From positions 1 through 64,000 of the forward strand of contig NZ_JAHWDF010000009.1 of assembly GCF_019311235.1 (NCBI RefSeq): a stretch of 64,000 nucleotides of DNA, read 5' to 3'. Source of the stretch: Mesonia aestuariivivens (GTDB taxonomy: Bacteria; Bacteroidota; Bacteroidia; Flavobacteriales; Flavobacteriaceae). The number at the start of each line of letters is the position of its first letter. Position 1 is the first letter of the stretch. Position numbers and translations under genes: made by a program. This document shows, one piece after another, positions 44,209-51,523 of this stretch. The notes under the pieces were generated by a model. It saw only the letters and a list, made by a program, of their open reading frames with translations, was not told where the DNA came from and searched no databases.

Positions 44209-45207
44209 TTATTTTAATAAATTAGGAATTAATTTTTCTTTAAATTTTTCAAAAGCTTCAATATGTGGCAAATGCCCTACATTTGAGATTTCTTCTAACT
44301 TAGAATTAGGTATTTTTTTAGCAGTTGCTTTTCCTAACTCATCATAAAGCCCCATAGTTGCTTTCACATCTTTAGAAACTAAACCCTTACCTAATGCGGT
44401 ACGATCTCTAGTACCTATAATTAGTAGCGTTGGCACTTTAATTTCTGAAAACTCATAAACTACAGGCTGCGTAAATACCATATCATAAGTTAAAGCGGCA
44501 TTCCACGCAATTAGTGGGTAGTTTTCGTTTTTGGTCCATCCAGCTAAAATATTTACCCACTCATCATACTCAGGTTTCCAATCGCCATCGTAATAACTTT
44601 CTTTTTGGTAGTTTTTAATTTTTTTGTAATCTTTTTTTAATTCACCTTCATACCAATTATCAATAGACTGGTAAGGAACTTTTAACTTCCAATCTTCTAA
44701 ACCAATTGGATTCACCAACACCAATTGTTTAGTATAGTTTGGATACATTAAAGTGAAACGTGCAGCTAACATTCCGCCCATAGAATGTCCTAAAATAATA
44801 GGATTTTCTACTTTGATTTCTGAAAGTAAATTTTTGGTGTTTTCTGCTAATTGCTGAAATGTATATTGAAAATATTTTGGCTTGGTAGATTTTCCAAAAC
44901 CTATTTGATCGGGCGCCACCACTCGGTAATGATTCTTTTTCAGTAACTCAATAGTGGTTTCCCAATAAGCAATATTAAAATTTTTTCCGTGTAATAAAAC
45001 GACAGTTTGTCCGTTCCATTTGTTAGGCTTTTCATCTATATAAGCCATTTTTAGATTTTGCTGTTGGGCTTCGAAATTGTAAAAAGCAACTTCGTAAGGA
45101 TATTCATAATTAGAGAGATCTATCGCTAAATTTTTGATTTGATTTTTTTGAGCGATTGCCAAATTTGAGCCTAAGAAAATGAATAATAAACTAATGATAG
45201 CTTTCAT
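44209..45207 (-). CDS. Secreted alpha/beta hydrolase
   Basis: A 332-residue protein with a signal peptide (1-19, NLAIAQKN), so exported. Alpha/beta hydrolase fold: oxyanion region VVLLHGKNFN, nucleophile elbow GHSMGGMLAARF (catalytic Ser), acid aspartate in LLIIGTRDRTALG, and catalytic His in ISNVGHLPHIE. The substrate is unknown (ester, lactone or haloalkane in relatives). It lies between dgkA and ftsK, two genes that are usually closer neighbours in flavobacteria, so it may be an insertion into a conserved string. Confidence 0.88.
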   Translation of the reverse strand: MKAIISLLFIFLGSNLAIAQKNQIKNLAIDLSNYEYPYEVAFYNFEAQQQNLKMAYIDEKPNKWNGQTVVLLHGKNFNIAYWETTIELLKKNHYRVVAPDQIGFGKSTKPKYFQYTFQQLAENTKNLLSEIKVENPIILGHSMGGMLAARFTLMYPNYTKQLVLVNPIGLEDWKLKVPYQSIDNWYEGELKKDYKKIKNYQKESYYDGDWKPEYDEWVNILAGWTKNENYPLIAWNAALTYDMVFTQPVVYEFSEIKVPTLLIIGTRDRTALGKGLVSKDVKATMGLYDELGKATAKKIPNSKLEEISNVGHLPHIEAFEKFKEKLIPNLLK

Positions 45208-45243
45208 AATTTAAGTGTTTAGGTTAGATTAAAACTAAAAATT

Positions 45244-45609
45244 TTAATTAAAAAAATAAGGGACATAAATAATAAGCCCCACGGTAATGGCTGTAATGGC
45301 AGCAAAAAATACTGCTCCTGCTGCCATATCTTTTATCAGTCCTATTTTATGATGAAAATTTGGGTATATAAAATCTGCTATTTCTTCTATAGCGGTATTT
45401 GCTGCTTCTAAACTAAGCACGAGACCCATTGCGAATATTTGAAAAATCCATTCTGTAGACGTAATATCAAAATAAAAACCCAATCCAATCATTAAAATTG
45501 AAATGACTACTTGCACCTGCACAGGCGGTTCTGTTTTTATTAAAATATATGCTCCTTTTAGCGCATACTGGCAGGCTTTTATACGTTTTCCCAGAAAGGA
45601 ATTTTGCAT
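45244..45609 (-). CDS. Diacylglycerol kinase / undecaprenol kinase family protein
   Basis: A 121-residue integral membrane protein with three hydrophobic helices. The signature EAANTAIEEIADF and the EPPVQVQV strand match the DgkA family. In most non-enteric bacteria these kinases phosphorylate undecaprenol to recycle the lipid carrier for wall synthesis. Length is normal. The start codon shares one base with the tpx stop, so it is translationally coupled to tpx. Confidence 0.9.
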   Translation of the reverse strand: MQNSFLGKRIKACQYALKGAYILIKTEPPVQVQVVISILMIGLGFYFDITSTEWIFQIFAMGLVLSLEAANTAIEEIADFIYPNFHHKIGLIKDMAAGAVFFAAITAITVGLIIYVPYFFN

Positions 45610-46109
45610 TATAATAAAGTTTTTAAAGCTGAAAGATAATCGGGTTCATCTGCTATTTCTTTTACTTGCTGCGAATGTAATACTTTTCCATCTTCATCTA
45701 CAACAATCACTACACGAGACAACAAGTTTTTAAAGGGCCCATTTTCAATCTCTAATCCGTAATCTTTTCCAAATTGTTGGTTCTGAAAATCGGATAGCAT
45801 TTTTACTTCTTTCAACTCTTCAGCTTCAATAAAACGTTTTTGGGCAAATGGCAAATCTCTAGAAACACAAAGCACTTCTGTGTTATTCAAATCTTTAGCT
45901 CGTTGGTTAAAATTGCGGACAGAAGTCGCACAAACATTTGTATCTATACTGGGAAAAATATTTAAAATTAAACGTTTACCGCTATAATCTGAGAGTTTTA
46001 CTTTTTCTAAGCTTGGGGTGAGCAATTGAAATTCGGGTGCTTTTTTATTAATTTCAGGTAAATTACCTACTGTTTTACAAGCTTCTCCTTTTAAAGTGAT
46101 ATTTGCCAT
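45609..46109 (-). CDS. tpx: Thiol peroxidase Tpx, resolving cysteine absent
   Basis: A 166-residue peroxiredoxin of the Tpx type, reducing peroxides with thioredoxin. The peroxidatic cysteine is Cys60 in PSIDTNVCATSVR. In E. coli Tpx the resolving cysteine (Cys95) lies in the helix after the DLPFAQ motif. Here DLPFAQKRF is followed by IEAEELKEV with no cysteine. The other two cysteines are Cys11 and Cys81 (in VLCVSRDLP, equal to the non-catalytic Cys82 of E. coli). It may therefore act as a 1-Cys enzyme or use another cysteine. Coupled to dgkA. Confidence 0.92.
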   Translation of the reverse strand: MANITLKGEACKTVGNLPEINKKAPEFQLLTPSLEKVKLSDYSGKRLILNIFPSIDTNVCATSVRNFNQRAKDLNNTEVLCVSRDLPFAQKRFIEAEELKEVKMLSDFQNQQFGKDYGLEIENGPFKNLLSRVVIVVDEDGKVLHSQQVKEIADEPDYLSALKTLL

Positions 46110-46165
46110 TTTTATTTTTAAAATTACAAATATTGGTTATCAATCTTATTAAAGCTATCATAAAA

Positions 46166-46191
46166 AAAGGATTACCGTATGGCAATCCTTT
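46166..46191 (-). terminator. Terminator of the peroxiredoxin-thioredoxin cluster
   Basis: AAAGGATTGCC / GGTAATCCTTT on the minus strand with an ATAC loop and one G-T pair, followed by TTTTTTAT. It lies 26 bases past the stop of the 82-residue gene. Confidence 0.82.
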
Positions 46192-46216
46192 ATATTTTGT
46201 AATCTATCTAAAATAA

Positions 46217-46465
46217 CTATTTATCTATAGAGCCTAATACTTTTTTAACAAAGTTATTGGCCGCGTCTTTTTCTGGCACGCCTTCTTCTACCATTTGATG
46301 AACTTCAATCGCTCCACAAATATTGGTAATTAATTCTCCAACAACATCCATATCTTCATCTGTACAAGAACGGTGTTCGGTAAAAGACTCTAATACTTCT
46401 ACGGTATGTTCTAACTTCTGTTTGTCGTTGTTTTTCTGTAAGTGTTTAATTACTGGTAACTTCAT
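46217..46465 (-). CDS. Small conserved helical protein downstream of thioredoxin (possibly DUF6952)
   Basis: An 82-residue, acidic, helical protein without a signal peptide. It has two cysteines (in RSCTDEDMD and NICGAIEV). I recall this small family (DUF6952, from memory) as a regular flavobacterial neighbour of thioredoxin. Its start overlaps the thioredoxin gene by 20 bases, so the two are translationally coupled. A role as a thioredoxin partner or regulator is an inference from position only. Confidence 0.7.
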   Translation of the reverse strand: MKLPVIKHLQKNNDKQKLEHTVEVLESFTEHRSCTDEDMDVVGELITNICGAIEVHQMVEEGVPEKDAANNFVKKVLGSIDK

Positions 46466-46760
46466 CTACTAATTCTTTTAAAGATTCTAACTTATTAGTT
46501 TGTACTTGATTTACAAAACTTCCTCCTTTAAAGGTAGCAAAAGTTGGTAAATTATCTACAGTAGCTAATTTTCTTGATTCTGGATATTTTTCAGCATCTA
46601 CTAAAATAAATTTAGCATTTTCGTTTTCTGAAGCGAGCTTTTTAAATTTTGGCTTCATTAAACGACAGTTTCCACACCATCCAGCCATATATTGTACGAC
46701 CACTGTGTCATTGTCTGATACAATTTCATTTAAATTATCTTGATCTAATTCTTGTAACAT
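46446..46760 (-). CDS. Thioredoxin-family protein with CGNC active site
   Basis: A 104-residue single-domain thioredoxin without a signal peptide, so cytosolic. The active site is AGWCGNCRLMKP (Cys29, Cys32); the usual thioredoxin has Pro between, so Asn here would change the redox potential. The cis-proline strand is NLPTFATFKGG. It is placed after a peroxiredoxin gene and before the 82-residue partner, and it probably reduces that peroxiredoxin. An intergenic hairpin pair precedes its start. Confidence 0.9.
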   Translation of the reverse strand: MLQELDQDNLNEIVSDNDTVVVQYMAGWCGNCRLMKPKFKKLASENENAKFILVDAEKYPESRKLATVDNLPTFATFKGGSFVNQVQTNKLESLKELVDEVTSN

Positions 46761-46769
46761 AGCATTTTG

Positions 46770-46814
46770 TTTTGTTGGTTAAAATTTACCGACAAAACTC
46801 AATTTGCCGGTAAA
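46770..46814 (-). promoter_or_regulatory. Three-arm hairpin region between peroxiredoxin and thioredoxin genes
   Basis: On the minus strand arms C (46803-46814) and B (46785-46796) form a 12-pair stem, with one G-U and a six-base loop, followed by TTTT. Arm B can also pair with arm A (46770-46779, 9 of 10), which lies just before the thioredoxin start. The first hairpin looks like a terminator after the peroxiredoxin stop; the second would mask the thioredoxin start region. This suggests partial termination or a switch. Confidence 0.6.
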
Positions 46815-46847
46815 TACTTTTTCTTTTTCTAGCAATTCTTAAAAATC

Positions 46848-47486
46848 TTAGTTTGCAGCTAAATAAGAAGAAACTCCTTCTCGGTCTGCTTTCATAGCTG
46901 TTTTTCCTTCTTCCCAGTTGGCAGGACAAACTTCTCCGTGTTTTTGAACGTGTGTATAAGCATCTATCATTCTAATAAACTCACTTACATTTCTTCCTAA
47001 TGGCATATGGTTTACTCCTTCATGAAATACTGTACCTTCTTCATCGATTAAATAAGTGGCACGGTAAGAAACGTTATCACCATCTACGGTATAAGCACCA
47101 GTCTCATCATCATATCTTTCATTAGTAGTATCTAAAATACCTAATCTTGAACTTAAATTTCTGTTAGAATCTGCTAAGATTGGATAAGTTACACCTTCGA
47201 TACCTCCATTATCTTTAGAAGTATTTAACCAAGCAAAATGAACTTCTGCAGTATCACAAGAGGCACCTATTACAATAGTATTTCTCTTTTCAAATTCTGG
47301 AAGTGCTTCTTGAAAAGCATGAAGTTCTGTTGGACATACATAAGTAAAATCTTTCGGGTACCAGAAAAGCACAACTTTCTTGTTATTCTTTTTAGCCTCT
47401 TTTAAAATGTTAATTTTAAAAGTATCGCCCATTTCATTCATTGCATTTACTTCTAAATCTGGAAATTTTTCACCTACAATTGACAT
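46848..47486 (-). CDS. 2-Cys peroxiredoxin (AhpC/Prx1 type)
   Basis: A 212-residue cytosolic peroxidase. The peroxidatic Cys is in PKDFTYVCPTELHAF (about residue 51), the resolving Cys is in HGEVCPANWEEGK near the C-terminus (about 186), and GVNHMPLGRN is the expected strand before the C-terminal region. Typical of AhpC/Prx1 enzymes reduced by thioredoxin. It is the first gene of a redox cluster (peroxiredoxin, thioredoxin, 82-residue protein) with a -7 element (TATTTTTG) upstream. No OxyR-like gene is adjacent. Confidence 0.92.
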   Translation of the reverse strand: MSIVGEKFPDLEVNAMNEMGDTFKINILKEAKKNNKKVVLFWYPKDFTYVCPTELHAFQEALPEFEKRNTIVIGASCDTAEVHFAWLNTSKDNGGIEGVTYPILADSNRNLSSRLGILDTTNERYDDETGAYTVDGDNVSYRATYLIDEEGTVFHEGVNHMPLGRNVSEFIRMIDAYTHVQKHGEVCPANWEEGKTAMKADREGVSSYLAAN

Positions 47487-47530
47487 AATTTTATTTATTT
47501 TTTAGTTATTCTTTCAAATTATTTTCATTA

Positions 47531-47538
47531 CAAAAATA
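47531..47538 (-). promoter_or_regulatory. Bacteroidota -7 element (TATTTTTG) for the peroxiredoxin cluster
   Basis: TATTTTTG on the minus strand in the divergent gap with hutI, 45 bases before the peroxiredoxin ATG. The -33 box is not clear. Confidence 0.45.
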
Positions 47539-47700
47539 AGGGATCTATCTACTTTTAAAAACCTATCTTACTTATTAAATTTTATTACGTTATAGATTTT
47601 TACTATCACACATTACAAATACAATAACATAAAACTATTTACTGTTTTTTAGTATTAAATATATGGAATAATTTATAATCGTTTATGTATTTTTATTTTT

Positions 47701-48939
47701 ATGAAGACACTTATTAAAAATATAAAACAGCTTATACAAGTTAGAGATCATCATACCACTAAGGTAAGTGGATTAGAGATGAATTACCTACCTACCCTAA
47801 CCAATGCTTGGCTTTTAATTAACGACGATAAAATTGAAAATTATGGAGGCATGGAAAACCTACCCAAAATTGAAGCCGATCGTGAAATTGATGCCACTGG
47901 AAGAATGGTGCTTCCTTCTTGGGTAGATTCACATACGCATTTAGTATATGCTGGTCACCGAGAACAAGAGTTTATTGATAAAATTAAAGGCCTTAGTTAT
48001 GAAGAAATTGCTGCGAAAGGCGGTGGGATTGTTAACAGTGCAAAAACTTTACAACATACAAATGAAGAAGAACTTTATCTGCAGTCTTTACAACGCTTAG
48101 AGCAGGTGATAAAAATGGGAACCGGAGCTATTGAAATTAAATCGGGTTATGGACTTACTCCTGAAGCTGAACTAAAAATGCTTCGCGTTGCTAAAAAATT
48201 GCAAAAAGCACACCCTATCACCATAAAAACAACATTTTTAGGAGCTCATGCTCTACCCGCAAAATTTAAAAATAACAAACAGGGATACATCAATCAGATT
48301 TGCGAAGAGATGTTACCACAAATTGCAGAAGAAAATTTAGCCGATTTTATTGATATTTTTTGTGAACAAGGTTATTTTGATTTAAATGACACCAAACAAG
48401 TTTTAGAAGCAGGAAAAAAATATGGATTACGAGGAAAAATTCATGTCAATCAATTTAACTCAATAGGCGGCGTTAAAATGGGAGTTGATTATAATTCGCT
48501 TTCGGTAGATCATTTAGAAGTTATGAATGATGAAGATATTGAAACATTAAAAGGAAGTGAAACCATACCGGTAGCTTTACCTTCGTGTTCTTTATTTATA
48601 AAAATACCATATGCCCCAGCTCGTAAAATGATAGATGCTGGTTTGCCTTTAGCCATCGCTACAGATTACAACCCAGGCAGCTCTCCTAATGGTAATATGA
48701 ATTTAGTGGTTTCTTTAGCTTGCATAAAAATGGGGATGACACCAGAAGAAGCTATCAATGCAGCAACAATAAATGCTGCATACGCCATGGGATTAGAAAA
48801 AACTCATGGCAGCATTACAAAAGGAAAAACCGCTAATCTAATGATAACAGATGTCATCCCAAGTTATGGTTTTTTACCATATTCATTTGGTAATAATCAT
48901 ATTCATCAAGTTATTTTAGCAGGAAAATTAATACAATAA
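47701..48939 (+). CDS. hutI: Imidazolonepropionase
   Basis: A 412-residue metal-dependent amidohydrolase that opens the imidazolone ring in histidine breakdown, giving formiminoglutamate. Metal and active site motifs: WVDSHTHLVYAGHREQEF, GTGAIEIKSGYGLTPEAELKML (in two parts), TFLGAHALP, HVNQFNS, DHLEVM and ATDYNPGSSP. Standard length. It is followed 18 bases later by hutG. hutH and hutU are not in the window, so the pathway must be completed elsewhere. Confidence 0.95.
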   Translation: MKTLIKNIKQLIQVRDHHTTKVSGLEMNYLPTLTNAWLLINDDKIENYGGMENLPKIEADREIDATGRMVLPSWVDSHTHLVYAGHREQEFIDKIKGLSYEEIAAKGGGIVNSAKTLQHTNEEELYLQSLQRLEQVIKMGTGAIEIKSGYGLTPEAELKMLRVAKKLQKAHPITIKTTFLGAHALPAKFKNNKQGYINQICEEMLPQIAEENLADFIDIFCEQGYFDLNDTKQVLEAGKKYGLRGKIHVNQFNSIGGVKMGVDYNSLSVDHLEVMNDEDIETLKGSETIPVALPSCSLFIKIPYAPARKMIDAGLPLAIATDYNPGSSPNGNMNLVVSLACIKMGMTPEEAINAATINAAYAMGLEKTHGSITKGKTANLMITDVIPSYGFLPYSFGNNHIHQVILAGKLIQ

Positions 48940-48957
48940 TCTTAATAAAAGAAGTAG

Positions 48958-49935
48958 ATGGAAAGTTTCGACTTTTATACTAAAAATAGAATCACTCATT
49001 ATATTAAGCATCGTAAAGGTGAAACTAAACTCGGTGAAGCTCTAGAGTTTATTCCCTCTTTTGAAGACTTAGAAAGCTCTGAAGCTCGTTACGTGATTTT
49101 CGGAATCCCCGAAGATATTGGCGTTCGAGGAAATTTTGGTCAACCAGGGACTTCTAAAGCTTGGAGTGCTTTTTTAAATTCATTTTGTAATATTCAAGTG
49201 AATGAATATAACGACCCTAAAAATTGTATGATTTTAGGTGAAATTAATTGCTCTTCATTTACAAAAGCTTCTCTAGCCACTTACACCAAATTTGAATTAG
49301 GAGAAATCGTGCAACAAATTGATGCACAAGTGACCATGGTGGTAGAAAAAATAGTGCGCTCAGGAAAAACTCCCGTAATTATTGGTGGCGGTCACAATAA
49401 TGCCTACGGAAATATTAAAGGAACCTCTCAAGCCTTAGAACGCCCTATTCACGTATTAAATATAGATGCGCATACAGATTTACGCGAAACAGATTATAGA
49501 CACAGCGGTAATGGTTTTAAATATGCAAAAGAAGAAAAACTACTTGATCGTTACGCAATGGTGGGTATTCACAAAAACTATACACCCCAGTATATTTTTG
49601 ATGAAATGAATAAAGATAAACATATTAAATATACCTTTCTTGATGATTATTTACACCTAACCACTATAGAAAAACTCATTAAATTTAAAAAAGCAACAGA
49701 TTTTGTTAGAAATAATTTTGGGTTAGAAATAGACTGCGATAGCATTAAAAACTTTGATAGCAGCGCAATGACCCCTAGCGGATTTAATGTAAATGAAATA
49801 AGAAGTTTTATTAAACTTTCTAAAAAACAAGAAGTTTTATACTTACACTTATGTGAAGCTTCTCCAGAAAAAAATGCAATGATAGGAAAAGCTTTAAGTT
49901 ATTTTGTTTCAGATTTTATAAGAGAAGAAAAATAA
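48958..49935 (+). CDS. hutG: Formimidoylglutamase-like arginase family enzyme
   Basis: A 325-residue manganese ureohydrolase of the arginase/agmatinase fold. Metal ligands: GGGHNNAYG (His), LNIDAHTDLR (Asp, His, Asp) and GLEIDCDSI (Asp, Asp). Following hutI, the expected reaction is hydrolysis of formiminoglutamate to glutamate and formamide, the last step of histidine degradation. The protein is longer and diverged from proteobacterial HutG, so agmatinase-like activity cannot be excluded. The next gene starts with no gap. Confidence 0.85.
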   Translation: MESFDFYTKNRITHYIKHRKGETKLGEALEFIPSFEDLESSEARYVIFGIPEDIGVRGNFGQPGTSKAWSAFLNSFCNIQVNEYNDPKNCMILGEINCSSFTKASLATYTKFELGEIVQQIDAQVTMVVEKIVRSGKTPVIIGGGHNNAYGNIKGTSQALERPIHVLNIDAHTDLRETDYRHSGNGFKYAKEEKLLDRYAMVGIHKNYTPQYIFDEMNKDKHIKYTFLDDYLHLTTIEKLIKFKKATDFVRNNFGLEIDCDSIKNFDSSAMTPSGFNVNEIRSFIKLSKKQEVLYLHLCEASPEKNAMIGKALSYFVSDFIREEK

Positions 49936-50412
49936 ATGAACTTAACAATTAAAGAATTCACCCCTGATTTAGCACAAAAATTTGCCCAATTAAATTTAGC
50001 TTGGCTAGAGAAATTTTTTAAAGTTGAAGCTCACGATAAAAATGTACTTAACAACTGTGAAGAAGAAATTATTTTAAAAGGAGGTAGAATTTTCTTTGCA
50101 GAATTAGATAAAGAAATTGTAGGCACTTTTGCTTTATTAAAACTTAACCAACATACATTAGAACTCACTAAAATGGCGGTAGATGAAGCATGGCGAGGTA
50201 AGAAAATAGGTCAGTTTATGTTAACCCATTTTCAGCAATATGCAAAAGAAAACCCTTCATACCAGTATGTGCTTTATTCTTCTAAAAAGCTTGAAAATGC
50301 TATTTATTTATACAATAAATATGGATTTGAAGAGGTGAATTTAGAAGACAATCCGCCATATGTTCGTGCCGATATAAAAATGATTTACCAACCCAACAAC
50401 CATAACTTATGA
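49936..50412 (+). CDS. GNAT family acetyltransferase
   Basis: A 158-residue acetyl-CoA-dependent N-acetyltransferase: central strand VGTFALLKLNQHTLELTKMAV, then the acetyl-CoA pyrophosphate loop DEAWRGKKIGQFML (R/Q-x-x-G-x-G/K type), and the C-terminal LYNKYGFEEV signature. The substrate is unknown. It directly abuts hutG and overlaps the next gene by 4 bases (ATGA), so it belongs to the hutI-hutG operon. Acetylation of a histidine-pathway intermediate is possible but speculative. Confidence 0.88.
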   Translation: MNLTIKEFTPDLAQKFAQLNLAWLEKFFKVEAHDKNVLNNCEEEIILKGGRIFFAELDKEIVGTFALLKLNQHTLELTKMAVDEAWRGKKIGQFMLTHFQQYAKENPSYQYVLYSSKKLENAIYLYNKYGFEEVNLEDNPPYVRADIKMIYQPNNHNL

Positions 50413-51200
50413 AAAACATATTCTTATACAGTTGTTTAAGCCTTTCTTTACTAGCTTGCAAACAAGAGAAAAAGCCACAAAAAGCAGAACAAAAAATAAC
50501 CGCTGCGGTAGCAAAAAAAACTGAAGAAAAAACGCAAGATTCTATTGTTGTGATGCCTGTAGAACATGCATCATTTGCAATGAAACTTAATGACAAAACT
50601 TTTTATGTTGATCCTGTTGGTGAAATTGAAAATTATACAGCTTTACCAAAACCAGACCTTATTTTTGTAACCGATATACATGGCGACCATATGAGTGCAA
50701 AAACCTTATTAGCATTCACAAAAAAAGATGCTACACTAAAAATTGTTGGTCCGCAAGCGGTAAAAGAGCAACTCCCAAAAAGTTTACAAAACCGATTAGT
50801 GGTGATGAATAATAACGATGAAAAAAGTTTTTTGGGTGTACAGGTAAAAGCCATACCTATGTACAATTTACGAGAAGAAGCGAAAGACTTTCATGTAAAA
50901 GGACGCGGTAACGGATATGTATTAACTCATAACTCAAAGAAAATTTATATTTCTGGCGACACCGAAGATATTCCTGAAATGCGAAATCTAAAAAACATAG
51001 ATTTGGCTTTTGTATGCATGAATTTACCTTACACCATGCCTGTAGACGCAGCTGCAGATGCTGTACTAGAATTTAAACCCAAAAAAGTATATCCTTATCA
51101 CTACCGCGGAAAAAATGGTATGAGCGATGTTGCAAAATTTAAAAACATTGTAAACACAAACAATCCTTCTATTGAAGTAGAAATTTTAGATTGGTACTAA
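50409..51200 (+). CDS. Lipoprotein metallo-beta-lactamase-fold hydrolase (UlaG/YtnP-like)
   Basis: A 263-residue protein with a lipobox (SLLACKQ, Cys17), so it is membrane-anchored outside the cytoplasm. The metallo-beta-lactamase fold has metal motif TDIHGDHMSAKTLL (H-G-D-H), later SGDTEDIPE (Asp) and YPYHYRGKNG (His). It lacks the long C-terminal domains of nucleases and resembles the MBL_fold UlaG-like hydrolases. The substrate is unknown. Last gene of the hutI-hutG-GNAT run (4-base overlap), although a periplasmic enzyme in that run is unexpected. Confidence 0.85.
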   Translation: MKNIFLYSCLSLSLLACKQEKKPQKAEQKITAAVAKKTEEKTQDSIVVMPVEHASFAMKLNDKTFYVDPVGEIENYTALPKPDLIFVTDIHGDHMSAKTLLAFTKKDATLKIVGPQAVKEQLPKSLQNRLVVMNNNDEKSFLGVQVKAIPMYNLREEAKDFHVKGRGNGYVLTHNSKKIYISGDTEDIPEMRNLKNIDLAFVCMNLPYTMPVDAAADAVLEFKPKKVYPYHYRGKNGMSDVAKFKNIVNTNNPSIEVEILDWY

Positions 51201-51269
51201 ACAATAAACTAATTGCTATATTTATTGTATTTACCACGACGTTGAAAACATTTTAGTGAAAAACCGTAA

Positions 51270-51328
51270 TTATCCAAAATGAAAAAAAACATTATTATTG
51301 GATAAAATCATAATTTTTGGATAAAATC
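51270..51328. repeat. Repeated TTGGATAA elements, one inverted and two direct
   Basis: TTGGATAAAATC occurs at 51298-51309 and again at 51317-51328, 19 bases apart (about two helical turns). The inverted core TTATCCAA lies at 51270-51277. This spacing is typical of protein-binding sites, and the repeats sit about 200 bases upstream of a tyrosine recombinase gene. Confidence 0.6.
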
Positions 51329-51407
51329 CTATTTAAGATTTTTTTAAATAGTTTTATTTAGCTAATTTTAAACCACTTAGCTTAAAACATTTATAATTGA
51401 TTTTGCA

Positions 51408-51511
51408 AAAGGGATTGAAGCGGCATCCTTTTTAAAATTATTTAGAAAAAATAGTTTTAAAAAGATATAGCGTAAAGCCCGACCTGAGCTTTTAGAGCGA
51501 AGGTTTTGCAC
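51408..51511 (+). ncRNA. Candidate structured RNA/intergenic element upstream of the recombinase
   Basis: A long hairpin: left arm 51425-51443 and right arm 51449-51466, 18 pairs with one bulge and one G-U, and a five-base loop. It is flanked by GGGATTGAAGCGGC on the left and ATAGCGTAAAGCCCGACC on the right, which can close as a multi-part stem (GGG with CCC). From memory, elements with this layout recur in flavobacterial intergenic DNA, and Rfam has a Flavo-1 motif that might be the same. I cannot confirm that. The end overlaps the region just before the recombinase start. Confidence 0.5.
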
Positions 51512-51523
51512 AACTCCAAAGGT

